DNA of 64,000 bases from Leifsonia sp. Leaf264 (GTDB taxonomy: Bacteria > Actinomycetota > Actinomycetes > Actinomycetales > Microbacteriaceae), in the NCBI RefSeq assembly GCF_001422325.1, contig NZ_LMMR01000004.1, positions 129,752 through 193,751 of the forward strand. The letters are read 5' to 3'. Numbering within the stretch: the first letter of the stretch is position 1; each line of letters opens with the position of its first letter. Below the pieces are notes generated by a model, which was not told the DNA's origin, ran no database searches, and saw only the letters and a list, made by a program, of their open reading frames with translations. Below are positions 9,093 to 18,171 of the stretch, in pieces. The position numbers and the translations under genes were made by a program.

Positions 9093-10340
9093 GTGAGATC
9101 TGCAGTTCGCACCTCAGTCGCATTCGCGCGTCGGGTGATCGGCCCCGTGGTGCAACCGCTGCGCCGCGCGCTCGGGAACAGTCGTGCCAGACTCGAGCGC
9201 TTCCCGGCCCACGGGCGCGGCTACATCAGCGTCATCATCCCGGTGTTCGACGTCGAGCAGTACATCGACGCCTGCCTCGACTCCCTGCTCAGCCAGGACC
9301 ACTGGCGGCTGGAGATCATCGTCGTCGACGACGGTTCGACGGATGCCACCTGCCGGCGCGTGCGCCGCTGGGCGCGTCGCGACCCCCGGGTGAGGCTACT
9401 CGTCGCTCCGCACGGCGGACCGAACGCCGCGCGCAACCTCGCGATCCCGCACGCCCGTGGCGAGTTCCTGACCTTCCTCGACGGCGACGATGTGCTCCTG
9501 GCCGGCGCCTACCGCGACATGGGGCGTCTGCTCGCCCGCACGGGATCCGACTTCGTGGTGGCCGGCTACGACCGACTCATCGGGGAGGAGCGTACCCCGG
9601 CGGCGTTCTGGATCCGCGACGCCCACGCCGTCACCCGGGAACGGGTCACGCTCACCTCGTTCCCGCAGATCATGGTGAACTCGGTGCAGTGGAGCAAGCT
9701 CTACCGGCGTGAGTTCTGGCTCGGCGCCGACCTCTCGTTCCCCGTCACCGGGCACTACCAGGATCAGGTCGTCAGCGCGCACGCCTACTCCCGTGCCCGC
9801 GCCTTCGACATCCTCTCGCGCCCGACGGTGGCGTGGCGCATCCGGGAGGACGGCTCGTCGATGACCCAGCGATTCCGCGAGGGGCAGAGCATCCAGGACC
9901 GCTTCGACACCTCGCACCGCGCTCTCGACGTCTATCGGGCGCACGCCGGGGAGGCCGCGGCGCGGCAACGACTCGTGCAGTACCTCTCGAACGACATCGC
10001 CCAGATGGCCCTGCACGTCGAGAGTCTCGACGCCGACGGCTGGGTGCGGATGCGGGCCGGGCTCATGACCCTCGCCGACCGGATCTCCGAGAGCTCGCTC
10101 TGGGACGAGGTGCCGGCCGAGTTCAAGGTCGTCTACGACCTGATCGTGCGCGACGATCGCGCACGCGCCGAGGAGTACGCCAGGCGCGGCGGGTTCGACC
10201 TGCTGCAGCACAGGCTCGAGTACCGCGACGGCTGCCCCTATGTCGCCCTCCCGTTCTGGGAGGACGCGGAGGCCCACGTGCCGATCGAGAGGTTCCGTGC
10301 TGCACCGCGTGAACTGAGGGCCTTCGCCGACGCTGCATGA
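9093..10340 (+). CDS. GT2 family glycosyltransferase
   Basis: A 415-residue cytoplasmic or membrane-associated sugar transferase for a surface polymer. The GT-A nucleotide-binding part has SVIIPVFDVEQYI near residue 47, IIVVDDGSTD near 75 and the metal-binding FLDGDD near 127. The C-terminal half is the helical region seen in TarS-like and related teichoic acid enzymes, with VQWSKLYRREFW and WRIREDGSSM. It aligns clearly with the N-terminal half of the synthase at 1-2771 (SFPEILVNAV versus SFPQIMVNSV). GTG 9093 is chosen because AGGGGAAA lies just upstream. An earlier in-frame ATG at 9042 lacks a site. Its stop overlaps the acyltransferase start by four bases, so the two are probably co-translated. 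Confidence 0.82.
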   Translation: MRSAVRTSVAFARRVIGPVVQPLRRALGNSRARLERFPAHGRGYISVIIPVFDVEQYIDACLDSLLSQDHWRLEIIVVDDGSTDATCRRVRRWARRDPRVRLLVAPHGGPNAARNLAIPHARGEFLTFLDGDDVLLAGAYRDMGRLLARTGSDFVVAGYDRLIGEERTPAAFWIRDAHAVTRERVTLTSFPQIMVNSVQWSKLYRREFWLGADLSFPVTGHYQDQVVSAHAYSRARAFDILSRPTVAWRIREDGSSMTQRFREGQSIQDRFDTSHRALDVYRAHAGEAAARQRLVQYLSNDIAQMALHVESLDADGWVRMRAGLMTLADRISESSLWDEVPAEFKVVYDLIVRDDRARAEEYARRGGFDLLQHRLEYRDGCPYVALPFWEDAEAHVPIERFRAAPRELRAFADAA

Positions 10341-12481
10341 CGAACTGTCCGCTCCTCCTCGATGAGGCGTCCCCACCACGCGTGCGCGAGGTCGTCGCCG
10401 CGTCGTCGACCCTGCGCCCGGAGATCCAGGCCCTCCGCGCCGCCGCCGTGCTGTCCGTCGTGCTGTTCCACCTCTGGCCGGGTCGCCTGCCCGGCGGCTA
10501 TGTCGGCGTCGACGTCTTCTTCGCCATCAGCGGGTTCCTCATCACGGCGCACCTCGCCCGGGAGCTGCGCCGGACCGGACGGATCGACCTGCCGGCATTC
10601 TGGGCCCGGCGGGTGCGACGCCTGCTCCCTGTGGCCCTGCTCGTGCTCACGCTCACGGCCATCGCGGTCTATCTGGTGGTTCCGTCGCCCTTCTGGGGGC
10701 AGTTCCTCGGTGAGATCGCGGCGAGCGCCGTGTACGCCGAGAACTGGGTGCTGGCGGCGGATGCCGTCGACTACCTCGCCGCTGACAACCTGGCCTCGCC
10801 CGTGCAGCACTACTGGTCGCTGTCGGTCGAGGAGCAGTTCTACCTCGTCTGGCCCGTGCTCCTGCTCCTCTCCGTTCTGATCGGCCGGCTGCTCGCGCGC
10901 CGCAGGAGCGGACTCTCGGACGGGATCGGAGTCGACGGCATCCTGCGCGTCGTGCTCGCCGTCGTGCTGGCCATCAGCCTGGCATGGTCGGTCATCGACA
11001 CGGCTCTTGACCCCGCCTCCGCATACTTCGTCACGACGACGAGGGTCTGGGAGTTCGCCGCCGGCGGCCTGCTCGCGATGATCGCGCCGGTGCCCTTCGC
11101 CGGTGCCGCAGCGGTCCGCACCCTCGTGCAGTGGGTCGGCTGGGCGATGATCGGGTCGGCACTGGTGTTCTTCACGGCGGCGACTCCGTTCCCCGGAGTG
11201 GCCGCCCTTCTTCCCGTGGCGGGAACTCTCGCGGTGATCTGGGCGGGCGACCCGCGGCATCCGTTCTCCCCGGGCGGTCTGCTCGCCCGACGACCTGTGC
11301 AGTACCTCGGCGGCATCTCGTACTCGCTCTACCTCTGGCACTGGCCGCTCATCGTGGTGGCGCCGTTCGCCCTCGGCGGTGCACGCACGACCCCGGTCAA
11401 TGTCGGGCTGCTGGCGCTCGCCGCCGCGCTCGCCGCGGTGTCGAAGCCGTTGGTCGAAGACGCGGCCCTGCGTCGAGGCGCGTGGGTCGATCGGCGCCCG
11501 CGCTTCACCTTCCTGCTCATGGGCATCGGCATGGCGGTCGTCGTGGCCGTGGCCTCGATCGGCATCGCCGTGTCGGATGCAGCCGAGGCCTCGAGCGAGC
11601 GCCTGGTGCAGTCACTCGTCGACGACGGAACGCCCTGTCTCGGTGCCGCGGCCCTGCTGAGCCCGGCCCAGCCGTGCGTGAATGCCGACCTCGACGGCAC
11701 CCTCGTGCCCGCGCCGGCTGCCGTGCCCGATGACACCGGGGGAGCGTACGCCTGCTACGACCAGCAGCCGACAGCAGACCTGAGCTCGTCGTGCACGCTC
11801 GGGTCGACGCGAGCGGATGCGCTCCGCGTGGCCCTCGTCGGCGACTCGCACGCTGCCATGCTGATTCCGGGACTCCGCGACAGGCTCGACGCCCTCGACT
11901 GGCGGCTCGACACCTATGTCGGGCGCGGGTGCGTGTGGGGTTCGGTTCCGGTGACGCAGACCGACAGCCCGTGCCACGCGCGCGTGGCGGCGGTGCAGCA
12001 GCGGTTGGAGGAGTCGGCCTACGACCTGGTCATCACGACGGCACGGCGCCTCGTCGACGTGCCGGCCGCCGGCCCCGATGCGGCATCCGGCAGCTATGCG
12101 GAGGCCTGGGACTCGCTGGCTCCCGTCGGCACCCGGGTGGTGGCGCTCGCCGACAACCCTTACGTGACGGATGCCGCCGGAGCCTGCGTCGTCGCCGCCG
12201 GCACCGATGTCGCGGCCGCGTCGTCGTGCTCCGTGCCGCGCGACATCGCGCTGCAGTGGAAGGACCCGCTGCCCGATGCCGTCGAGCGAGCGCAGGGCGG
12301 CGCCCACCTCGTCGACCTGACCGACGCCTACTGCGGCCCCGACACCTGCGCGATGGTGAACGGCCACGTCGTGACCTATCGCGACCTGCACCACATCACC
12401 GCGACCTACAGCCGCACCATCGCGCCGTACCTCGTGGACGACATCACCCGGTGGCTGGGCACGCAGCGCCCCTCGGGGTGA
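10337..12481 (+). CDS. Acyltransferase 3 family membrane protein with C-terminal SGNH domain (OafA-like)
   Basis: Likely O-acetylates a cell-surface polysaccharide. The 714-residue protein has about ten membrane helices over residues 30-410. These include the catalytic-histidine region VLFHLWPGRLPGGYVGVD, the GFLITAHL turn, and RRVRRLLPVA. The extracytoplasmic C-terminal half is SGNH-hydrolase-like with the nucleophile motif VGDSHAAM near residue 500 and DLHHIT near the end. ATG 10337 overlaps the preceding GT2 stop in ATGA, so acylation and glycosylation genes form one unit. The acyl group and acceptor sugar are inferred only. Confidence 0.85.
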   Translation: MTNCPLLLDEASPPRVREVVAASSTLRPEIQALRAAAVLSVVLFHLWPGRLPGGYVGVDVFFAISGFLITAHLARELRRTGRIDLPAFWARRVRRLLPVALLVLTLTAIAVYLVVPSPFWGQFLGEIAASAVYAENWVLAADAVDYLAADNLASPVQHYWSLSVEEQFYLVWPVLLLLSVLIGRLLARRRSGLSDGIGVDGILRVVLAVVLAISLAWSVIDTALDPASAYFVTTTRVWEFAAGGLLAMIAPVPFAGAAAVRTLVQWVGWAMIGSALVFFTAATPFPGVAALLPVAGTLAVIWAGDPRHPFSPGGLLARRPVQYLGGISYSLYLWHWPLIVVAPFALGGARTTPVNVGLLALAAALAAVSKPLVEDAALRRGAWVDRRPRFTFLLMGIGMAVVVAVASIGIAVSDAAEASSERLVQSLVDDGTPCLGAAALLSPAQPCVNADLDGTLVPAPAAVPDDTGGAYACYDQQPTADLSSSCTLGSTRADALRVALVGDSHAAMLIPGLRDRLDALDWRLDTYVGRGCVWGSVPVTQTDSPCHARVAAVQQRLEESAYDLVITTARRLVDVPAAGPDAASGSYAEAWDSLAPVGTRVVALADNPYVTDAAGACVVAAGTDVAAASSCSVPRDIALQWKDPLPDAVERAQGGAHLVDLTDAYCGPDTCAMVNGHVVTYRDLHHITATYSRTIAPYLVDDITRWLGTQRPSG

Positions 12482-12491
12482 CTCCCGTCGA

Positions 12492-13670
12492 TCAGACGAA
12501 CGCTGCCTTGCCGGTGATCGAGCGGCCCACGATCAGGGTGTTCATCTCGCGGGTGCCCTCGTAGGAGTAGATCGCCTCGGCGTCGGCGAAGAAGCGGGCC
12601 ACGTCGTAGTCGACGACGATGCCGTTGCCGCCGAGGGACTCGCGGGCCCAGGCCACGGTCTCGCGCATCCGCGACGTTGTGAAGGCCTTGGCGAGGGCGG
12701 AGTGCTCGTCGCGCTGCTCGCCGCGGTCGAGCATCTCGGAGACCCGAACGACCATGCCGATGGAGGCCGTGATGTTGCCGAGGCACTTGACGAGCAGGTC
12801 CTGGATGAGCTGGTGCGATCCGATGGTCTTGCCGAACTGCACGCGCTCGCCGGCGTACTTGACTGCAGCCTCGTAGGCTCCGACGGCGGTGCCGACGGCC
12901 GCCCACGCCACCTCGGCGCGGGTGAGACGCAGCACCTTGGCGGTGTCCTTGAAGGAGTTGGCGTTCGCCAGGCGGAGGCTCTCGGGCACGACCACGTTCT
13001 CGAGGGTGATGTCGGCGTTCTGCACCGAGCGCAGGCTGATCTTGTTCTCGATCTTGGTGGCGCTGTAGCCCGGCGTCGACGTGGGGACGATGAAGCCTTT
13101 CACCTGGCCGTCGGCGGTGTCCTTCGCCCAGATGACGGTGATGTCGGAGAAGGTGGCGTTGCCGATCCAGCGCTTGGAGCCGTTGATCGTCCAGGAGTCG
13201 CCATCGCGGGTGGCCGTCGTGCGCAGGCCCTGGGCGCTGTCGCTGCCCGAGAGCGGTTCGGTGAGGCCGAAGGCGCCGATGACCTCGCCGCTGGCCAGCT
13301 TCGGGATCCACTCGTCCTTCTGCTCCTGCGATCCGCCGACGGAGATGGCCCCGGTGGTGAGGCCGTTCTGCACGCCGACGAAAGTGGCGACGGATGCGTC
13401 GATGCGGGCGAGCTCCAGGGCCACGAAGCCGCGGAACACGGCCGAGTTCTCGAACGGCTTCGTCTCGGCCCAGCCGAACCGGAAGGTGTCGAGCTCGGCC
13501 AGCGGCTTCACGATCTGCATGGGGAACTCGGCGCGGTTCCAGTAGTCGCCGACGATGGGCTTCACCTCGGTCTCGAGGTAGGCGCGGATGGCGGCGAGCG
13601 CCTCCTGCTCCTGCGGGCTCAAGAGGCTCTCGTAGCTGTAGAAGTCGCTGGCGAGGGTTTCGAACGTCAT
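12492..13670 (-). CDS. Acyl-CoA dehydrogenase, glutaryl-CoA dehydrogenase-like
   Basis: A FAD-dependent enzyme of 392 residues that oxidises an acyl-CoA. FAD/substrate regions show FGLTEPLSGSD, WTINGSKRWIGNA and the C-terminal LGGNGIVVDYDVARFF. YEGTREMN carries the expected catalytic glutamate of the glutaryl-/isovaleryl-CoA dehydrogenase branch. ATG 13670 follows CTGGAGC at a good distance. Upstream in-frame codons have no site. It is divergent from manA and stands alone inside the glycan locus, with no electron-transfer or CoA-ligase partner beside it. It may be a metabolic gene unrelated to the glycan. The substrate is unproven. Confidence 0.85.
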   Translation of the reverse strand: MTFETLASDFYSYESLLSPQEQEALAAIRAYLETEVKPIVGDYWNRAEFPMQIVKPLAELDTFRFGWAETKPFENSAVFRGFVALELARIDASVATFVGVQNGLTTGAISVGGSQEQKDEWIPKLASGEVIGAFGLTEPLSGSDSAQGLRTTATRDGDSWTINGSKRWIGNATFSDITVIWAKDTADGQVKGFIVPTSTPGYSATKIENKISLRSVQNADITLENVVVPESLRLANANSFKDTAKVLRLTRAEVAWAAVGTAVGAYEAAVKYAGERVQFGKTIGSHQLIQDLLVKCLGNITASIGMVVRVSEMLDRGEQRDEHSALAKAFTTSRMRETVAWARESLGGNGIVVDYDVARFFADAEAIYSYEGTREMNTLIVGRSITGKAAFV

Positions 13671-13800
13671 GTCTGCTCCAGTGCATACGGCGACCCCCGC
13701 GGGACGGGGGTCTGGAATCCTCGGGCCACGATACGCCCGGCACCCGGGGGTCCCAACCCGTTGGTAGTTTGGAGCAACCGCCACCGGAGAAGGACCCAGC

Positions 13801-15054
13801 ATGTTTGTAGCCATCAGCAACACCCCGCGCGACTACGCCTGGGGCTCGACGACGGCCATCGCGGGCCTGCTCGGAACCACGCCATCGGGCTCGCCCGAGG
13901 CTGAGCTGTGGCTCGGCGCTCACCCCGGTTCCCCGAGCCGCATCGATGACCCGACCCGGACCGAGGGCGCCGACGACCTGGTCGAGTGGATCGGGGCGGA
14001 TGCCGCCACGGCCCTCGGCGCCGAGAACGTGGCCGAGAGCGGCGCCCGCCTGCCGTTCCTGCTCAAGGTGCTGGCCGCCGGCGGGCCACTGTCGTTGCAG
14101 GCGCATCCGTCGCCGGCCCAGGCGCGAGCGGGCTTCGCCCGCGAGAACGCCGCCGGAATTCCGCTCGACGCCCCGGACCGCAACTACAAGGACGCCTTCC
14201 ACAAGCCCGAACTCGTGGTGGCGGTGAGTCCGACGTTCGACGCGCTGTGCGGCTTCAGGCCGCTCGCCGAGGCGCGCGACATCGTGAAGGAGCTCACTGT
14301 CCTCGGACGGGCGGATGCTCCCGACCCGACGGTCTTCGATCCGTTCTGGGAACGCCTCTCGGATGCAGACCCCCTGCGCAGCGCCGTGGAGTGGTTGCTG
14401 CGCTCCGGCCGCGAGGGCGGCGCCGTCGACGCCCTCGTCGAGCGCGTCGTGCAGCTCGCCGGCTCCGCGCCGGAGACCAGCCGGTTCGCGGTGGAGTACG
14501 CCACTGTGACCTCGCTGGCCGCCAGCTACCCCGGCGACCCCGGCATCGTGCTGTCCCTGCTGCTCAACCATGTGACGCTGCGCCAGGGCGAGGCCCTCTA
14601 CCTGCCGGCCGGGAACATCCACGCCTATCTCTCGGGCCTCGGCATCGAATTGATGGCGGCGTCGGACAACGTGCTGCGCGGCGGCCTCACGCCCAAGCAC
14701 ATCGACGTCGAGGAACTGCTCGACGTTCTCGACTTCACGCCCGTCGACGAGCCGCTGCTCGTTCCGGAGACTCCGTCGCCTGGCGTGCACGTGTTCAGGC
14801 CTGATGTGCCGGACTTCGTGCTCTACGACATCGACGCGCAATCCTCGGCGACGGATGCTCCGGCCGCAGTGCCGCTCACGGGAGCGGCGATTGCGCTCTG
14901 CACCGCAGGAACCGTCACGATCGCCGGGGCACGATCATCCGTCACCGTCACGCGCGGTGAGTCGGTGTACGTCACGCCGGACGAGGCGAGCCTGACGATC
15001 ACGGGTGCCGGCACGGTGTACCTGGCGACCGTCGGAGTCACCCGGCGTGACTAG
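13801..15054 (+). CDS. manA: Mannose-6-phosphate isomerase, class I
   Basis: Interconverts fructose-6-phosphate and mannose-6-phosphate, feeding GDP-mannose and mannosylated envelope glycans. The 417-residue sequence has ELWLGAHPG, the zinc-ligand segment LQAHPSPAQA near residue 99, YKDAFHKPEL, and LPAGNIHAYLSGLGIELMA with the later zinc histidine. The catalytic-arginine region DNVLRGGLTPKH follows. A GGAGAAGGA ribosome site precedes ATG 13801, and TAGTTT about 30 bases upstream is a plausible -10. Its stop overlaps the next acyltransferase gene by eight bases. Phosphomannomutase, its usual pathway partner, is not in this window. Confidence 0.95.
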   Translation: MFVAISNTPRDYAWGSTTAIAGLLGTTPSGSPEAELWLGAHPGSPSRIDDPTRTEGADDLVEWIGADAATALGAENVAESGARLPFLLKVLAAGGPLSLQAHPSPAQARAGFARENAAGIPLDAPDRNYKDAFHKPELVVAVSPTFDALCGFRPLAEARDIVKELTVLGRADAPDPTVFDPFWERLSDADPLRSAVEWLLRSGREGGAVDALVERVVQLAGSAPETSRFAVEYATVTSLAASYPGDPGIVLSLLLNHVTLRQGEALYLPAGNIHAYLSGLGIELMAASDNVLRGGLTPKHIDVEELLDVLDFTPVDEPLLVPETPSPGVHVFRPDVPDFVLYDIDAQSSATDAPAAVPLTGAAIALCTAGTVTIAGARSSVTVTRGESVYVTPDEASLTITGAGTVYLATVGVTRRD

Positions 15055-16063
15055 TGCGACCCGCGAGTCGACGCCGGCGAGGACGCGCGATCGACGGCTC
15101 GACGTCGCCCGCGGCATCCTCATCTCCCTGGTCGTGTTCGGACACCTCCTCGAGAGGAGCGGCGGCTGGACGCAGGACGGCACCCGGCTGCTGCTGACGG
15201 TTCTCTACCTGTTCCACATGCCCGCTTTCGTCTTCCTCACCGGGATGACGATGAAGTCCGACCAGATTCTTCGTCGTGTCGGTCGGCTGCTCAGCCTGCT
15301 CGTCGTCTTCGAGGTTCTCTTCACCCTGCTCGACGCCGCATTGGGCACCGCGCTCACGCCCTGGTACATGCCGTGGTGGATCCTCTGGTACGTGGCGGCG
15401 ATGGTGTGGTGGCAGCTGCTCATCCCGTTCGTACGACGATTCCCGAGGTCGGCCGTCGTGCTCGCCTGCGTCATCGCTCTCGCCGTCGGACTCATCGACA
15501 TTCCCGGCAACGTGCTCGCCTACTCCCGTGCTGCGTTCTTCCTACCGTTCCTCGTGATCGGGAATCTCTGGGGGGCGCGCATCCTCGAGACCCTCCAACA
15601 CCGGATGATCGTCGCTCGAGCGGGCGTCCTCCTCCTTTTCGTCGTCCTGGCGGCGTCGATCTATGCCCTGAATCTGCAGCCGCACTGGTTCTTCGGAAAC
15701 TGGGGATACGGCCAGCTCGACGTCGACCCGGTGACGGGGATGCTCGTGCGTGCCGGCCTGGGGATCGTGGCTGGAATCGGGGTGGTGGCCTTCCTCCTGT
15801 GGATCCCGCCACGAGCAGCGTGGATCGAGAGGCCGGGCCGGCACTCGTTGGCCGTCTTCATCTTCCACGCCGCGTGCGTGCTCGTCTTCGCCGAATTCGT
15901 CGGCGGCGCCGTCACGGCGTGGCCGCTCGTGCCTCGGCTGCTGCTGGATGCCGGTCTGACCGTGATCGTCGTGGCCTTCTTCTCGCTCGACGTGTTCGAA
16001 CGCATCGTGCGCTGGGTCGCCGGCATCCCGGAGCGCGTGGTCTCGGTCGTCCGCCGCGGCTGA
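15047..16063 (+). CDS. Acyltransferase 3 family membrane protein, short form
   Basis: A 338-residue multi-pass membrane protein of the acyltransferase 3 family without an extracytoplasmic SGNH domain. It begins with RDRRLDVARGILISLVVFGHLLE-type sequence, where the arginine-aspartate and histidine are family hallmarks, followed by LFHMPAFVFLTGM. About ten hydrophobic segments can be counted. GTG 15047 overlaps the manA stop, with GGAG 13 bases upstream, so it is translationally coupled to manA. Probably modifies a sugar or lipid-linked glycan. The acceptor is unknown. Confidence 0.78.
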   Translation: MTSATRESTPARTRDRRLDVARGILISLVVFGHLLERSGGWTQDGTRLLLTVLYLFHMPAFVFLTGMTMKSDQILRRVGRLLSLLVVFEVLFTLLDAALGTALTPWYMPWWILWYVAAMVWWQLLIPFVRRFPRSAVVLACVIALAVGLIDIPGNVLAYSRAAFFLPFLVIGNLWGARILETLQHRMIVARAGVLLLFVVLAASIYALNLQPHWFFGNWGYGQLDVDPVTGMLVRAGLGIVAGIGVVAFLLWIPPRAAWIERPGRHSLAVFIFHAACVLVFAEFVGGAVTAWPLVPRLLLDAGLTVIVVAFFSLDVFERIVRWVAGIPERVVSVVRRG

Positions 16064-16068
16064 TCGGG

Positions 16069-18057
16069 CTACCCGCCCAGCCCGAGCTGGTCGTCGAGCT
16101 TCTTCGAGAGCGCCCGCGAGTAGGTGGCCGTGAGGTGGTTGCCGTCGCGGTAGACGAGGTACGAGCCGATCACGGCCGGGCACTCGTCGGGGCCGCAGAT
16201 GTAGTTGTTCATGTCGATCCAGCCGAGCCCAGCGACCCGCTGCTCCTCCTTCTGCAGGCGGGTGTCGATGGCCTGGGCGCGCGGCACCGCGCAGGCGTCG
16301 GCGTCGTCGAGATGGGCCGACAGGCAGATGGCCGGCGTCGCGCCCTGGTGCGGGGTGTCGGTGATCCACGTCACGGGCACGTCCGGCAGTGCTGCGACCG
16401 TGGCGTCGAGTCCGTCGCGCCAGAGGGCGGCTGATGCCTCGGCCGGGGCATCCGGCGGTAGGTAATGCGTGGAGTAGCTGGCGAGCACGATCATCGCCGG
16501 GGGATCGGCGTTGAGGCGATCGATCACGGCCTCGCGCCACTGATCGCACTGGGGATACGGCCGCTCCAGCTCGGCATCGACGAGCACCGACGGACAGTCG
16601 CTCTTGGTGTCCGTCTCGAGCAGGATGGTTCCGGCCTCGGCGGTGGGCAGCAGCGCCGGGAACCACTGGGCACCGTGCGAGTCGCCGAACAGCACGACGC
16701 GCGGCGCATCGGGGTCGCTGCCGAAGGTGCATCCGCTCGCATCGGTGCTCGGGAGCCCGCGGTGGCAGCCGTCGGCGTAGATCGCCGGGTTGTCCGCCGC
16801 CGTGCGTCGCAGGGCCGGGCTGATGTTCGACGCGACGAACGTCGCGCCGACGGGGTGCATCCGCACCGTATCGACGGCCGTGGCCGTGCCGGAGTCGAGC
16901 CGCATTCCCGAACTCGCCTGCGCGGCCGTTGCCGAGAAGACCACGATGACGACGGATGCCGCCCCCGCGAGCAGGAGGCTGCGTCGTGGCCTGGCCTGCG
17001 CCAGGGCGGGCGGGTTGCGGAACGGGGTCTCGACGTAGCGATAGAGCAGGGCTCCGAGGGGGATGCTCGCCGCGCCGAGGGCGAGGAGGGTCCACGAGGG
17101 GAGCGGGCTGGCCGGGGCCGCAGCCTGCTGCGGGATGACGATGAGCGGCCAGTGCACGAGGTAGACCGAGTAGGAGATGAGGCCAAGCAGCTGCAACGGC
17201 TTCACGCTCATGGCCCGGCCCGGGGACCAGGGTGTCGCGACGTGACCACCGGCGATCATCAGCGCGGCGCCGAGCACGGGCAGCAGTGCGGCGTAGCCGG
17301 GGAACAGGGTGCTCTCGTCGAACAGGAGGGAGGCGCCGAGGATGGCGGCCAGGCCGACCCAGGCCCCGACTCCCGCAGCCCGCGAGCGGGCCCACGCCGG
17401 ATCCGTGCGCATCAGCATCGCGAGAAGCCCGCCGGCGCCGAGTTCCCAGGCGCGCGTCGGTAGGGAGAAGAACGCCCACGGGGGATTCGTGACTGTGAGC
17501 ACGAGCCCGCCGACGAAGGACAGGGCGACGATGGCGGCGATGACGGCGAACAGGGCCCGCGACGACCGCCGACAGAGGTGGAACGCCAGCGCGAGCACGC
17601 CCGGCCACACCAGGTAGAACTGCTCCTCGACGCCCAGCGACCAGTAGTGCTGGAACACCGACGGGGCCGTCTCGGCGAGGTAGTCGGTGCCCTGGACCGC
17701 GAACAGCACGTTCGGCACGTAGAGCGCCGTCGCGATGGCGGCGGTGAACATCTGCCGCAGCATCAGCGGTGGAACCCAGAGCATCGACGCGATGACGGTG
17801 ATCATGAGCACGGCGAGCGAGGCCGGCAGGATGCGCCGTGCCCGTCGGGCATAGAAGTCGGCGAAGCCGATGCGCCCGTCGCCGGTGAGGGCGCCGAGCA
17901 GGTGCGTGGTGATCAGGAAGCCGGAGATCACGAAGAAGACGTCGACGCCCACATAGCCGCCCGGCAGCCACGGAACACCGCAGTGGAACAGCACGACGAT
18001 GCCGACAGCCAGGGCACGCATGCCCTGGATGTCGGTGCGCTGCCGCCGACCGGCCAT
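16069..18057 (-). CDS. Acyltransferase 3 family membrane protein with SGNH domain (OafA-like)
   Basis: Second full-length OafA-type acyltransferase in the locus, 662 residues. It opens with RTDIQGMRALAVGIVVLFH, then GGYVGVDVFFVISGFLIT and RRARRILPASLAVL, and has about ten membrane helices to residue 380. The C-terminal secreted domain has LFGDSHGAQW near residue 455 and DGNHLTATYSRALSKKL at the end. It is clearly related to the protein at 10337-12481 and may acylate a different position of the same polymer. ATG 18057 has TAGCGT six bases upstream instead of a ribosome site. It is convergent with the acyltransferase at 15047, with only five bases between stops. Confidence 0.85.
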   Translation of the reverse strand: MAGRRQRTDIQGMRALAVGIVVLFHCGVPWLPGGYVGVDVFFVISGFLITTHLLGALTGDGRIGFADFYARRARRILPASLAVLMITVIASMLWVPPLMLRQMFTAAIATALYVPNVLFAVQGTDYLAETAPSVFQHYWSLGVEEQFYLVWPGVLALAFHLCRRSSRALFAVIAAIVALSFVGGLVLTVTNPPWAFFSLPTRAWELGAGGLLAMLMRTDPAWARSRAAGVGAWVGLAAILGASLLFDESTLFPGYAALLPVLGAALMIAGGHVATPWSPGRAMSVKPLQLLGLISYSVYLVHWPLIVIPQQAAAPASPLPSWTLLALGAASIPLGALLYRYVETPFRNPPALAQARPRRSLLLAGAASVVIVVFSATAAQASSGMRLDSGTATAVDTVRMHPVGATFVASNISPALRRTAADNPAIYADGCHRGLPSTDASGCTFGSDPDAPRVVLFGDSHGAQWFPALLPTAEAGTILLETDTKSDCPSVLVDAELERPYPQCDQWREAVIDRLNADPPAMIVLASYSTHYLPPDAPAEASAALWRDGLDATVAALPDVPVTWITDTPHQGATPAICLSAHLDDADACAVPRAQAIDTRLQKEEQRVAGLGWIDMNNYICGPDECPAVIGSYLVYRDGNHLTATYSRALSKKLDDQLGLGG

Positions 18058-18063
18058 GCCTCA

Positions 18064-18069
18064 ACGCTA
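18064..18069 (-). promoter_or_regulatory. Predicted -10 element TAGCGT, leaderless
   Basis: TAGCGT on the minus strand lies six bases before ATG 18057, placing the transcription start on or beside the start codon. Confidence 0.45.
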
Positions 18070-18171
18070 GGGACCGGGTGTTTCCGCCCCGTGTCCGCCC
18101 CGTGAGCATCGGGTGTCACTCGAACGGGGGTCAGATGTCGACGACTCCCTCGACCGGGGCGAGCGGATGCC

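Noticed and set aside
12406-14841. 811-codon minus-strand frame
   Set aside because: It runs antisense through manA and out of frame through the acyl-CoA dehydrogenase gene, both of which have clear family motifs.
15542-18109. 855-codon minus-strand frame
   Set aside because: Shadow of the OafA-like gene in another frame, continuing antisense to the short acyltransferase; Arg/His-rich and without motifs.
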